Part shown: positions 19,288 through 27,849 of the stretch, piece by piece
How positions within the stretch are numbered: position 1 is the stretch's first letter
Layout of the letters: each line of letters begins with the position of its first letter
Assembly (NCBI GenBank): GCA_016721865.1
Contig: JADKHF010000054.1
Location: 25,956 to 89,955 of the forward strand
DNA from: Nitrosomonas sp.
GTDB taxonomy: Bacteria > Pseudomonadota > Gammaproteobacteria > Burkholderiales > Nitrosomonadaceae
Length of the DNA stretch: 64,000 nucleotides
Direction: 5' to 3'
The notes under the pieces: model-generated
Database searches by the model: none
Told to the model about the DNA's origin: nothing
The model's input: only the letters and a program-made list of their open reading frames with translations
Translations under genes and position numbers: made by a program

Positions 19288-20574
19288 TTAGCCGACATAT
19301 GGTCTTTCTGAGTATAGATCAAAAAAATGAACGATAGCGTGTATCAGCATGGCAACCAGTAAGCCCTCAAAATGCCAACCTTAAAGACCAGACCAGCGGT
19401 TATAAACGCCAGCATTAACGCATAAGGACCATAATGTGTAACATGTGCGAGTCCGGCGATCATTTTGTAGCCGGTAAACATCATAATCGCCGCTAATGAA
19501 AATTTCGGCAAATAATCCAGATACTGCGGGTTAAATGTAAAGAAGCAGACTACAGAGCCAATAACTAAAACAGAAAACTTGGTCATTGCACCTGCCAGTT
19601 TATTGGTTGTACTCTTGGCCAGACCATCCAGGTTGGTCATGCCATGAAAGAAGCTTGAGCCCATGTTGGCTATCCAGATGGCAAGCAAGCTATTGTTACT
19701 ATTGGTTTTTCGTTTTAATGGATCGATTTTTTCAATGGCAGCGTTACTCATGACTTGTTCAATGACATCAACAATTGCCAGCATGGCGCAGTAAAGAACC
19801 ATATAAACCAGCATCATGGGAGCGACATCAGCCACTGGTAATGGCAGCTTAAGATAAAGATCAACATTTTCCACGAAAATCATGGGTACAGTAACAAATT
19901 GTGCCAGCAACACACCACCGATGATCAACACAAAATATGGAATGGCAGGTTGAGTATCCTTGAACTTGGAAAACAGAAATAAAAATACACCAAGACCGGC
20001 TGCAGAAATGGCAACCATCTGGACACGCGCGCTATTCCAGAACTCTTCGGTAATCGATTCTTCCGGGTATTTCGTAGGTGAATTCGAAAACTTCAATAAT
20101 ATTTTCAACCCCACACCTGCCAGCAGTCCCTCAACCAGATAAACTGGAACTGCAACGAGCAGGTATCGTTGCCAGATTGAACTTCCAGATGACGGCTTGC
20201 ATTAATGCGGTGAGGAAGATACAGAATGCCATATTTTCCCACCCGAAACTGGCTACACCTAAAGCGAGCACAGGAGCCAGCCCTGCTGCAACGCCAGGAG
20301 AACCGATATAATTACCTGGTTTAAACCAGGCATTGATCCAGCCAATTAAAGAAGCAAACGCGACAGTGGCTAACGCGATTTTGATTGGATAGTCGGACAT
20401 AATCGCAATACCAATCGTTAATGGAATTGCCATAGCGCCAGTGATTAAACCTGCGGCAGTATCGCGCAATACGTACTGCGATTGAAAGGCCGCTGACCCA
20501 GGCAGTGTAACTGGTCCTGTATCTTGTGTTTGCTGGCCACTTGAGGGTGACTTATTTTCTGTTTGTGATTTCAT
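19288..20574 (-). pseudogene. SulP-type anion transporter, two single-base frameshifts
   Basis: A 428-residue polytopic protein once two lesions are corrected. It starts at ATG 20574 (MKSQTENKSPSSGQQ), then RDTAAGLITGAMAIPLTIGI and GSPGVAAGLAPVLALGVASF, resembling the SulP superfamily core. An extra base near 20157 turns ATIPAAVPVYLVEG into a premature stop. A missing C beside 19368 turns KVGILEGLLVAMLIHAIVHF into a shortened end. The corrected stop is TAA at 19288. No STAS domain follows, unlike classical SulP sulfate permeases. Substrate (sulfate, bicarbonate or other) is undecided. The reading frame is otherwise clean, arguing for sequencing error. Confidence 0.6.
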
Positions 20575-21091
20575 GAATTATTATTCCTCCAATTTGACAA
20601 ATAACTGTGACATAACCAAAACCAAGGGAGGAGCAAACTAAATACCGTACAACTAAGGTTTCTAGGATCACCTTGATAAAGCATATATAACCTAATTCCT
20701 GTCAATATCTTGTTAAGTTTCTGTTAGGATTTCGTTAAAGTTTCTGTTTCTCCGGATAAATACGTGTATTCGGGTTGTTGTGGCCTGATTTTTCCGTGTG
20801 CTTTGCTCGGCAGGTGTCACATACTTTGCCAGAGATACTGTGTCATATCTACCGTGTCAAATGTGTGGTCAATGGAACTCAAATCATTTTGTCTGGAAAG
20901 GGATTAAGGAGGAGATACTCGGAGGCTGTTCGAGAATAGAGCAATCAACTGCGGAAAAGCTATTTTGGCCATATTTTTCGATTATTTGTCTCAAAATGGC
21001 TTCCCCTCACAACGATCACTATTCTCGGATAGCTTCCTACTAAACTTGAGCGAGCTGCGCGATGTGCGCAGAATGGGAAAGAAAATATCAA
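20575..21091. other. Gene-free stretch between SulP gene and secreted protein
   Basis: No supportable gene in 517 bp. It holds the divergent upstream regions of the transporter (minus) and the secreted protein (plus). The 3' half contains the inverted-repeat unit annotated at 20921-21037. Short frames here have no recognisable protein similarity and no good ribosome sites. Confidence 0.5.
20921..21037. repeat. 117-bp palindromic unit, MITE-like
   Basis: 21-bp imperfect terminal inverted repeats, 20921-20941 (GGAGGCTGTTCGAGAATAG...) and 21017-21037 (complement GGAAGCTATCCGAGAATAG...), match at about 17 of 21 positions. Further inside, GCTATTTTGG and CAAAATGGC also pair. No coding capacity. 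It could be a miniature inverted-repeat element or a long regulatory stem. A copy search would settle this. Confidence 0.4.
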
Positions 21092-21616
21092 ATGCTAGAT
21101 TCATTAAGTTTAATTCTATCCAAAACCGCTTCTGTCGTACTGTTTGTTGCCGGCATTCTCTTCATGCAAAATGCCGGAGCCGAGAAGATATGGAACTGGA
21201 GCTACAGGGGAGGTAACATTGTTGCCAGCGGGACGTTTGCGACGTCCGAAGACGTGGATTCTCTGGGTTTTTATCAAATTTCCAGCATTGCGGGTCACCG
21301 CAATGGCGATCCCATTAAAGGGTTGCACCCGACCGGTAGCGCGATTCCGGGTAACGAGCCCCATACCCTTGATAATTTGATCCGCATCGACACGCAAGGC
21401 CAGATTACAGTGCATGGATTCGGTTTTTCTACAGCATCAGGTAATTATGTCAACACTTTTTTTGCTGATTCTCACGCAACATCGGGTTATGTGGAAGTTT
21501 TTACAACGGTATCGACCTTTAGTGAGCTACCGGTTACATTCTTAGCCACACCGGTGTCCGAGCCTGAAATCAATGTGGAACCCCCAGCCAGGAAATCCGG
21601 GAATGAGGATCAATAA
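21092..21616 (+). CDS. Secreted PEP-CTERM-like protein lacking the sorting anchor
   Basis: 174 residues from ATG 21092 (MLDSLSLILSKTASVVLFVA). A signal peptide ends near NAGA-EK. The mature part, WNWSYRGGNIVASGTFATSE then GFYQISSIAGHRNGDPIKGL, with PTGSAIPGNEPHTLDNLIR, resembles the repeated beta-rich domain common in PEP-CTERM/exosortase substrates. Those end in a VPEP motif, a membrane helix and arginines. Here the C-terminus is TPVSEPEINVEPPARKSGNE, with a PEP-like remnant but no hydrophobic anchor. It may be a freely secreted variant or have lost its sorting tail. Function unknown. Confidence 0.6.
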   Translation: MLDSLSLILSKTASVVLFVAGILFMQNAGAEKIWNWSYRGGNIVASGTFATSEDVDSLGFYQISSIAGHRNGDPIKGLHPTGSAIPGNEPHTLDNLIRIDTQGQITVHGFGFSTASGNYVNTFFADSHATSGYVEVFTTVSTFSELPVTFLATPVSEPEINVEPPARKSGNEDQ

Positions 21617-22252
21617 AGTGCCATGATGCATTCTTCCCTTAAACGTGAACCAATATCCGTTGTGTCATAAGAGTAAAATCCGATGTGATTCACGGCAAGT
21701 TCGATAGGGCTTTCTTTCAAATCTTTTATCATTGCCGCTATTGATGCAACAGCATGATTGGCGTTATAAATGCCAAGGGTGACGTGGGGAATATAGTGTG
21801 TGTTTCTGAAATCCCACCTGTCGTCAGTCAAGGCATGCCGGATGATTTCTAACGATTTTGATGGATCCATTACCCTCAAGAAATGGCGCTGATGAAAAGC
21901 TGTTGATGCCACCGACCAAAACTGTAAAGGGCATCAACTTCAGGGCAAGCAGCGCTTGCTGTTGTTTTGCAATGGCAGCTTGCGCAATATCATCATTATG
22001 AATGATGTGTGTGCTTAAAAAACCACTGATGGCAAGGGTAATGTGCGCCTGCCGCTCGTAAGGATGCAGCAGAAAATCCTTAAAAATGGCTTGATATTTT
22101 TGCAGGCGTTTATTCACTAATGTGGTATCGCAATCGATAGCCCACAAATAATAGCGCGGACGGTTTTTATGCCACTCGGGGTATTCGCGTTTTTCAGCCG
22201 CATGGGTGTGTTGTTGCTGTATAAACGATTGCCAGGTATCGGTGTAGTGCAC
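21610..22252 (-). pseudogene. 2'-5' RNA ligase-like (2H phosphoesterase), frameshifted
   Basis: 213 residues once an extra base in the AAA run at 21881-21883 (plus strand) is removed. It starts with GTG 22252 (MHYTDTWQSFIQQQHTHAAE). The two catalytic H-x-T/S-x motifs of the 2H phosphoesterase superfamily are both present: HITLAIS in the N-terminal half and HVTLGIYN in the C-terminal half. At the lesion NSFSSAPF continues as LRVMDPSKSLEIIRHAL. The family includes RNA 2'-5' ligases and 2',3'-cyclic phosphodiesterases. The physiological substrate is unknown. Its 3' end overlaps the convergent secreted-protein gene by 7 bases. Confidence 0.65.
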
Positions 22253-22540
22253 GAATTTTTATTTTGATGAATGTGAAGGTGCGATATTACCTTTACGCTA
22301 CTACTGTTCGGCAAGCCACAGTGCCGGGCCTTAATCTGTTCTGATCTGAACTTGCGAATACCCGTGATCTTGCTGCAGGGAAAGAAACTCGGTGCGGAGC
22401 GAATTTATTGAACATGGGTATTATATGCAAGCACTTTTAGAACAAAATTGCATTTGTACCAAAATGATTAATGTCACCCGCTTTGGTGGAAGTAATCAAA
22501 GAGATTTGTCCCTTGTAACCATCTGTCTTTTTCCTCTTGA

Positions 22541-23455
22541 ATGAAGATTATTCTTTCCTATCTGCAAGAATATGCTAAGGCAGTTGATAAATGGTTACTG
22601 CTTTTTTGCATGGTGTGGACAGGTATTCTGATTACCCTGAATTACACACTGGGTATCGAGAGTGAAATTATTAAAGGTCTTGGTTCCAGGCCTGATCAAT
22701 GGTTTGCGCTTTTTCTGGTTTATTGCAGCGCTTTTGTGGTTCCTTATTTATTTGCTATGACATGCCGGAAACATCTGGTAACTGCTACGCCGATGTTTTG
22801 GTTGCTACTGTTGATTGCGCCGGCTTTATTTGCACTCAAAGTGAGTGTTGCCAATCCGCTGGAAAATCGAATCAATGGGGTATGGGGAGATTATCTGACA
22901 ATCGTTACGACGCTTCCTGTTAAATTGTTAGTCGTACTTGTTCCATTGGGCATTCTATATAAGATTCTTCCTGTGGAGCGAAATTTCTGGGGCATGACAT
23001 TGAAAAATTTCCAATGGCGCCCTTATGGTCTGATGCTGGCGTTGATGGTGCCACTGATCATTTTTGCCAGTACCCAAGCCGATTTTCTGAGCACCTATCC
23101 GCGGTTAAAGCAAATTACTTTCATTACACAGCACGCGGAAAATATGCTGGTATATCAATTTCTATATGAAATCAGCTATGGGATTGATTTTGTAACCATC
23201 GAATTATTCTTCCGTGGATTTCTGATATTTGCGTTTGCCCGCTATGCAGGAGCGGCAGTTATTTTGCCGATGGCGACATTTTATTGCTGTATTCATTTTG
23301 GCAAACCCTTGTTTGAGTGTATCTCTTCCTTTTTTGGCGGATTGGTATTGGGTGTTATTGCCCATAGAACTCAGTCCATCGTAGGCGGCCTGGCCGTGCA
23401 TCTGGGAATAGCCTGGATGATGGAAATAGGTGGTTTTGTTGGAAATCGGATTTGA
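22541..23455 (+). CDS. CPBP family intramembrane protease
   Basis: 304 residues, ATG 22541 (MKIILSYLQEYAKAVDKW). About seven to eight hydrophobic helices. The C-terminal CPBP/Abi signature is recognisable as IELFFRGFLIFAF (a single-glutamate variant of EExxxR), CIHFGKPLFECISSFFGGLV with the conserved histidine, and GGLAVHLGIAW with the last histidine. The family includes CAAX-type and bacteriocin-immunity membrane proteases. The substrate is unknown. It appears as a single transcription unit, convergent with the proline iminopeptidase gene. Confidence 0.8.
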   Translation: MKIILSYLQEYAKAVDKWLLLFCMVWTGILITLNYTLGIESEIIKGLGSRPDQWFALFLVYCSAFVVPYLFAMTCRKHLVTATPMFWLLLLIAPALFALKVSVANPLENRINGVWGDYLTIVTTLPVKLLVVLVPLGILYKILPVERNFWGMTLKNFQWRPYGLMLALMVPLIIFASTQADFLSTYPRLKQITFITQHAENMLVYQFLYEISYGIDFVTIELFFRGFLIFAFARYAGAAVILPMATFYCCIHFGKPLFECISSFFGGLVLGVIAHRTQSIVGGLAVHLGIAWMMEIGGFVGNRI

Positions 23456-23479
23456 GCCGATCGTAGCAAAGCATGCCGG

Positions 23480-24442
23480 TTAGGCCATGATCGTTTTAAA
23501 CCGCTCTGTGGTTTTGATCAGTGCCGCCTGAATGCCGGGTTCCCATACCGAGTGCCCAGCATCATCAATGATGATGTATTCAGCCTCCGGCCATGCGTGA
23601 TGCAGGTCATCGGCACTGATGATCGGACAGACTGCATCATAGCGGCCTTGCACGATGGTGGCGGGAATAGCATGGAGCTTATGGACGTTATCCAGTAATG
23701 AATTTTCTGGTAAAAAGATATTGTGGCTGAAGTAGTGCGCCTCCATGCGCGCAAGTCCTAGTGCGACGGCATCACTGGCAAAATAACTGACTGTTGCCGG
23801 ATTCGGCAATAATGTCGAGCAGGAACCTTCATAGGTGCTCCAGGTACGTGCTGCGGGCATGTGAATGGCTCGATCAGGATTCATTAAGCGCTGATAGTAA
23901 GCGGAAAGAATATTACTGCGTTCTGCGGCAGGCAGTGGCCCGACAAAGTCGCGCCAAGCTTCCGGGAATAAATTACGCAGTCCATAGAGAAACCAGTCAA
24001 TTTCTTCTTTGCGGCAAAGAAAAATCCCGCGCAGCATAAAACCCAGGCAGCATTCAGGATGTGCTTCACCATACGCGAGTGCCAATGTGCTACCCCAGGA
24101 TCCACCGAATACGTGCCATTTGTCGATTTTCAGGTGTTGCCTGAGTAATTCCAGATCATTAATCAGATGAGGTGTTGTATTATCTTGAATCTCACCGAGA
24201 GGTGTTGAGCGCCCTGCACCTCTTTGATCATAGATGACAATACGATAATATGCCGGATCAAAGAAACGCCGATGCGCTGGTGTTGCTCCGGCTCCTGGAC
24301 CGCCATGAAGAAATACAACCGGTACACCGGAGGGATTGCCTGATTCTTCCCAGTACATCGTATGTATTTTATCCAGGGATAATGTTCCTTGCCGGTAGGG
24401 TTTGATTTCAGGATAGAGTGCATTAGGGTGATGATTATTCAT
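23480..24442 (-). CDS. pip: Proline iminopeptidase
   Basis: 320 residues from ATG 24442 (MNNHHPNALYPEIKPYRQGT). An earlier in-frame ATG exists, but the family starts here. Alpha/beta hydrolase releasing N-terminal proline. The oxyanion motif is FLHGGPGAGA, the nucleophile serine is in FGGSWGSTLALAY, the acid is Asp in GRYDAVCP and the catalytic His is in DDAGHSVWEP. YDQRGAGRSTP is a family hallmark. Cytoplasmic. It is transcribed away from the neighbouring small gene at 24592. Confidence 0.93.
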   Translation of the reverse strand: MNNHHPNALYPEIKPYRQGTLSLDKIHTMYWEESGNPSGVPVVFLHGGPGAGATPAHRRFFDPAYYRIVIYDQRGAGRSTPLGEIQDNTTPHLINDLELLRQHLKIDKWHVFGGSWGSTLALAYGEAHPECCLGFMLRGIFLCRKEEIDWFLYGLRNLFPEAWRDFVGPLPAAERSNILSAYYQRLMNPDRAIHMPAARTWSTYEGSCSTLLPNPATVSYFASDAVALGLARMEAHYFSHNIFLPENSLLDNVHKLHAIPATIVQGRYDAVCPIISADDLHHAWPEAEYIIIDDAGHSVWEPGIQAALIKTTERFKTIMA

Positions 24443-24591
24443 GATAGGGCTACTAGAGTCGCTGGTTAATGGTTTATAAAAATGACAGAAAAGAGCGGCA
24501 AACAGCACAGATTTCAAAACTTAAATGAATTATAGCTCTGATATATTGATTGGCAGACCACATACTGTGTCAATTTAAAGAGATCAATCAT

Positions 24592-24849
24592 ATGCCTAAT
24601 ACTATACTGAGAGAACAAGAAGTTTTCATGTTGCGCGGAGAAATGGAGATATTAATGAATGAACGCCAATGCCTGCTGGATACCACAGGCGCTGCAGCCA
24701 TGTTTGTGGCCAATCTGGACACTACTTTATTGCCGGATTCGGCCTGCCAAGCGGCTAAGGTTTTATCAAACTCTTTAAATAACTTACCTGAAGAGACCTT
24801 ACGGGATGCGCTGGAGAAAGTGAAATCAGAGTTTGCAGTTCGTGCATGA
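24592..24849 (+). CDS. Small hypothetical protein upstream of patatin
   Basis: 85 residues from ATG 24592 (MPNTILREQEVFMLRGEMEI). Predicted mostly helical and acidic, no signal peptide, no family recognised. Its end (stop 24847-24849) overlaps the start region of the patatin-like gene by 17 bases if that gene starts at TTG 24833, or by 8 if it starts at GTG 24842. This implies translational coupling and a possible shared function. Nothing further can be said from sequence. Confidence 0.6.
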   Translation: MPNTILREQEVFMLRGEMEILMNERQCLLDTTGAAAMFVANLDTTLLPDSACQAAKVLSNSLNNLPEETLRDALEKVKSEFAVRA

Positions 24850-26011
24850 GCAGAAAACAGATTTAGTCGCGCCTAAGGTTGGACTTGTTTTAACCGGGGG
24901 AGGGGCGCGCGCTGCGTATCAGGTGGGCGTGTTGCGTGCCATTGCTGAGTTATTGCCCGATAAGACACGTAATCCTTTTCCTGTCATTTGTGGAACTTCC
25001 GCAGGCGCCCTCAATGCAGCCAGCATTGCAGTTTCAGCAAACAATTTCGCAGATGGTGTTGAGCAACTCGAAGCTGTCTGGTCCAATTTCCATGTCAACC
25101 AGATTTATCGCTCAGATTTTATGGGCGTCATGCATAATACTTTACGCTGTCTGCTTTCTTTAGTGTCGAGTGAATATAGTCAACATAATGCGATTTCTCT
25201 ACTGGATAACGCGCCCTTAGAAGCGTTAGTGAAAAATCGCTTTCTGTTTCGTTCTATTCGGCATTGTATCCGTTCCGGCGCATTGCATGCTCTGGGACTT
25301 ACTGCATGGGGGTATACTTCAGGGCAATCGGTTACATTCTATCAGGCAGCAAGGGAAGTGACGCCGTGGAAAAGAGCGCAAAGATTGGGTATCCCCGTTG
25401 AGATCGGGGTCGGCCATTTGATGGCCTCTTCGTCGATACCGTTTATCTTTCCAGCAGTAAAGCTGAATCGCGAGTATTTCGGCGACGGTTCAATGCGTCA
25501 GATGGCCCCCATTAGCCCGGCATTGCATCTGGGTGCTGACAAAGTGCTGATTATTGGTGTACGCAAGGCTGCCACCGATGAACCAAAGCGCGTTAGTGCC
25601 TCGGGTTACCCACCTTTTGCACAGATTGCAGGGCATGCGCTAAATAGCATATTTGTCGACAGTCTGGAAGTAGATCTGGAACGCTTGTTGCGTATTAATG
25701 AGACACTTAAACTGATTCCTCCCGAGGCATTTAAAGAAAAAAATATATCACTGCGTCCCGTCGAAGCTATGATGATATCCCCCAGTGAGGGCATCAACGA
25801 GATTGCGCAGAAATACGCGCATACCTTACCGTGGATCATGCGTTATCTGTATCGTGCCATTGGTGCCATGGGACCCAATGGATCAACTTTATTAAGTTAC
25901 GTGTTGTTTGAAGCACCTTTTTGTCGAGATTTAATCGAATTAGGTTATAAAGATACCTTGCAACAGAAAGATGAACTTTTGAAGTTCATAGGCGTGCAAG
26001 ACAAGGTATAA
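24833..26011 (+). CDS. Patatin-like phospholipase
   Basis: 392 residues. The start is TTG 24833 or GTG 24842, both inside the preceding gene. The patatin fold has the glycine-rich oxyanion hole LVLTGGGARAAYQVGVLRAI, the nucleophile serine in GTSAGALNAA (GxSxG) and the second catalytic residue in FGDGSMRQMAP (DG-S/A dyad). The family hydrolyses acyl chains from membrane lipids. No signal peptide. The C-terminal ~120 residues look like the conserved helical tail of the bacterial patatins with ERLLRINETLKLIP. Confidence 0.9.
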   Translation: MQFVHEQKTDLVAPKVGLVLTGGGARAAYQVGVLRAIAELLPDKTRNPFPVICGTSAGALNAASIAVSANNFADGVEQLEAVWSNFHVNQIYRSDFMGVMHNTLRCLLSLVSSEYSQHNAISLLDNAPLEALVKNRFLFRSIRHCIRSGALHALGLTAWGYTSGQSVTFYQAAREVTPWKRAQRLGIPVEIGVGHLMASSSIPFIFPAVKLNREYFGDGSMRQMAPISPALHLGADKVLIIGVRKAATDEPKRVSASGYPPFAQIAGHALNSIFVDSLEVDLERLLRINETLKLIPPEAFKEKNISLRPVEAMMISPSEGINEIAQKYAHTLPWIMRYLYRAIGAMGPNGSTLLSYVLFEAPFCRDLIELGYKDTLQQKDELLKFIGVQDKV

Positions 26012-26064
26012 AAAATTCGGTGGTCACTTTTTTATTAAATTGAAATTTTGTCAGGGAAAAATAG

Positions 26065-26787
26065 ATGGGTCTCGATAGTCCGCAATTCTGGATTGCAGTC
26101 ATGCAGATCATTGCGATTGATATTGTTCTGGGTGGCGACAATGCCGTCGTGATTGCGCTTGCCTGCCGGCGCCTTCCTGAGAAACAGCGCAAACTTGGCA
26201 TTTTCTGGGGTGTTTTTGGTGCCATTACTTTACGCGTGGTGTTGATCTTTTTTGCGTTGAATCTACTAGCTATCCCTTACTTAAAGATTGTCGGTGCGGC
26301 TTTATTGATCTGGATCGGTGTCAAATTATTGCAACCTGAACCGGTAGGGGCGCACGAAATCGATGCCAGTACGACCTTAGTAGGCGCAATCAAGACGATT
26401 ATTGTGGCGGATGCTGTGATGAGTCTTGACAATGTGATTGCTATTGCTGGAGCGGCTAAGGATGATATTGCTCTGGTAACTTTCGGTTTGGTGATCAGCG
26501 TCCCTATCATTGTATGGGGCAGTCAATTGGTGATGAAAGTCATGGATCGTTATCCAGTTACGATTGCTATTGGTGCCGGGTTGTTGGGATGGATTGCCGG
26601 TGATATGGCAGTTACTGATGTAGTTACCAAGGAATGGATCAGCACGCAGGCGAAGTATTTGCAATGGATCGCACCGGCCGCTACTGCTTTATTGGTAATT
26701 GTGGCGGGTAAAGTGCTGGCTGCACGAAAACCAGCTAAGCTCCAACCATTGGAAGATCTGGCCGATGAAAAAATTCCCAAACAGTAG
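26065..26787 (+). CDS. TerC family integral membrane protein (YjbE-like)
   Basis: 240 residues, ATG 26065. Seven or so membrane helices. The two TerC acidic signatures are both seen: VLGGDNAVVIALACRRL in helix 1-2 and IVADAVMSLDNVIAIAGAAK in the middle; both resemble metal-ion-handling sites. TerC/YceF/YjbE proteins are linked to Mn2+ efflux or metal loading of exported proteins. A universal stress protein gene follows after a 29-base gap and is probably cotranscribed. Confidence 0.9.
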   Translation: MGLDSPQFWIAVMQIIAIDIVLGGDNAVVIALACRRLPEKQRKLGIFWGVFGAITLRVVLIFFALNLLAIPYLKIVGAALLIWIGVKLLQPEPVGAHEIDASTTLVGAIKTIIVADAVMSLDNVIAIAGAAKDDIALVTFGLVISVPIIVWGSQLVMKVMDRYPVTIAIGAGLLGWIAGDMAVTDVVTKEWISTQAKYLQWIAPAATALLVIVAGKVLAARKPAKLQPLEDLADEKIPKQ

Positions 26788-26816
26788 CTTCTGTATAAAA
26801 ATTTGAGAGATTGACC

Positions 26817-27242
26817 ATGTTAAAAATCCTGTTGCCCGTAGATGGTTCTGAGAACTCCAGCAAAACAGTGGCTGATTTCATTCAATTACTGGATTGGTAC
26901 AAGGAAAAACCGGAATTTCACTTGTTGAATGTTCAGTATCCGTTGGATGGTAATGTTTCATTATTTATTAATAAGACAGATATCAAACAGTATCATCAGG
27001 AAGAAGGCTTAAAAAGCCTGCAAAATACCCGTGATTTACTCGATCAGGCTGGGATTTCTTACCAATATCATATTATTGTCGGTGATCCCGCTGAAATGAT
27101 CGTTCGCTTTGCTACCGAAAAGCAATATGATCAGATCATAATGGGGCCGCGTGGAAAAGGAGGCATAAAAGGCTTATTGCTGGGATCAGTGACCAACAAG
27201 GTGATGCAATTATCAGATATCCCTGTCTTATTGGTTAAGTAA
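26817..27242 (+). CDS. Universal stress protein (UspA family)
   Basis: 141 residues from ATG 26817 (MLKILLPVDGSENSSKTVAD). An upstream in-frame ATG at 26811 is possible. The C-terminal nucleotide-binding pattern is IIMGPRGKGGIKGLLLGSVT, closely matching G-2x-G-9x-G(S/T), followed by IPVLLVK. It lies just after terC and likely shares its transcript. Single domain, cytoplasmic. Confidence 0.92.
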   Translation: MLKILLPVDGSENSSKTVADFIQLLDWYKEKPEFHLLNVQYPLDGNVSLFINKTDIKQYHQEEGLKSLQNTRDLLDQAGISYQYHIIVGDPAEMIVRFATEKQYDQIIMGPRGKGGIKGLLLGSVTNKVMQLSDIPVLLVK

Positions 27243-27551
27243 AAATGTTACTTACATATCAGTCACATGCTGCCTATCTATTTTTTGTTCATGCTTCGTT
27301 TTATATAGAACTTTGAATTTTTAGCGTCATAATCGTTTCTCGACCGCAAGGCGCTTGAAAGAAACATATAAATGTCATTGGAATATAATATTTTATATTT
27401 CATGCAATCAGTTACTTATAATTGCTTCTAGAAAGAGGCGCCCAAAAGTGATCTTAATGGCGAAAGATCACCCCCTGCCTGCGATCATGTAGTTTCCTGT
27501 TGGTTATAATTGGATTCTGGTTAGGTCAATCTGGTGTTCACCGGAGATACA
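27243..27551. other. Gene-free stretch with a short hairpin
   Basis: 309 bp without a gene. It holds an 8-bp perfect stem, GTGATCTT (27448-27455) with AAGATCAC (27464-27471), followed by CCCC rather than T residues. No riboswitch class is recognised. It is presumably the promoter/leader of the next unit. Confidence 0.35.
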
Positions 27552-27849
27552 ATGGCTAATGATGCGTTATCTACGGCCGTTAATAAGATTGAATATCTCA
27601 AGTATTTAATCATTGAGTCAGCCTTCTGCAATAAAAAAATGGATTTTGCAGTCAGATCAAAGCACTTTGTCCGAGCTTATTGGTAGAAGAGTTGAAAAAT
27701 TTGAACAGCTTGCGGAAATATTTATCACGCACCTGAAATCAAGCGCTAAATTCAGCAATGCATTGGAAAATATAAATCCGTATCGGCTTGAGGGCTTGAG
27801 AACGATCAATTATTCGAATTCTAGGAAGTTTGGAGAACCGAAACCATGA
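27552..27849 (+). pseudogene. Small hypothetical gene coupled to the PilB-like ATPase, probable frameshift
   Basis: ATG 27552 opens MANDALSTAVNKIEYLKYL, which soon ends. A frame one base on continues as SQPSAIKKWILQSDQSTLSE, LIGRRVEKFEQLAEIFITHL and ends KFGEPKP at 27849. Removing one base near 27606-27612 yields a single 98-residue protein with length divisible by three. The stop overlaps the next start as ATGA (27846-27849), so it is coupled to the GAF-PilB gene. No family recognised; alternatively only the shorter TTG-initiated 27613-27849 frame is real. Confidence 0.4.

Noticed and set aside
20798..21043. 81-codon frame before the PEP-CTERM-like gene
   Set aside because: Spans the palindromic unit 20921-21037, so the open frame is probably incidental.
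27448..27471. Hairpin upstream of the pilB-like operon as a possible c-di-GMP riboswitch
   Set aside because: The conserved GEMM core and tetraloop/receptor features are not visible; only a simple 8-bp stem.
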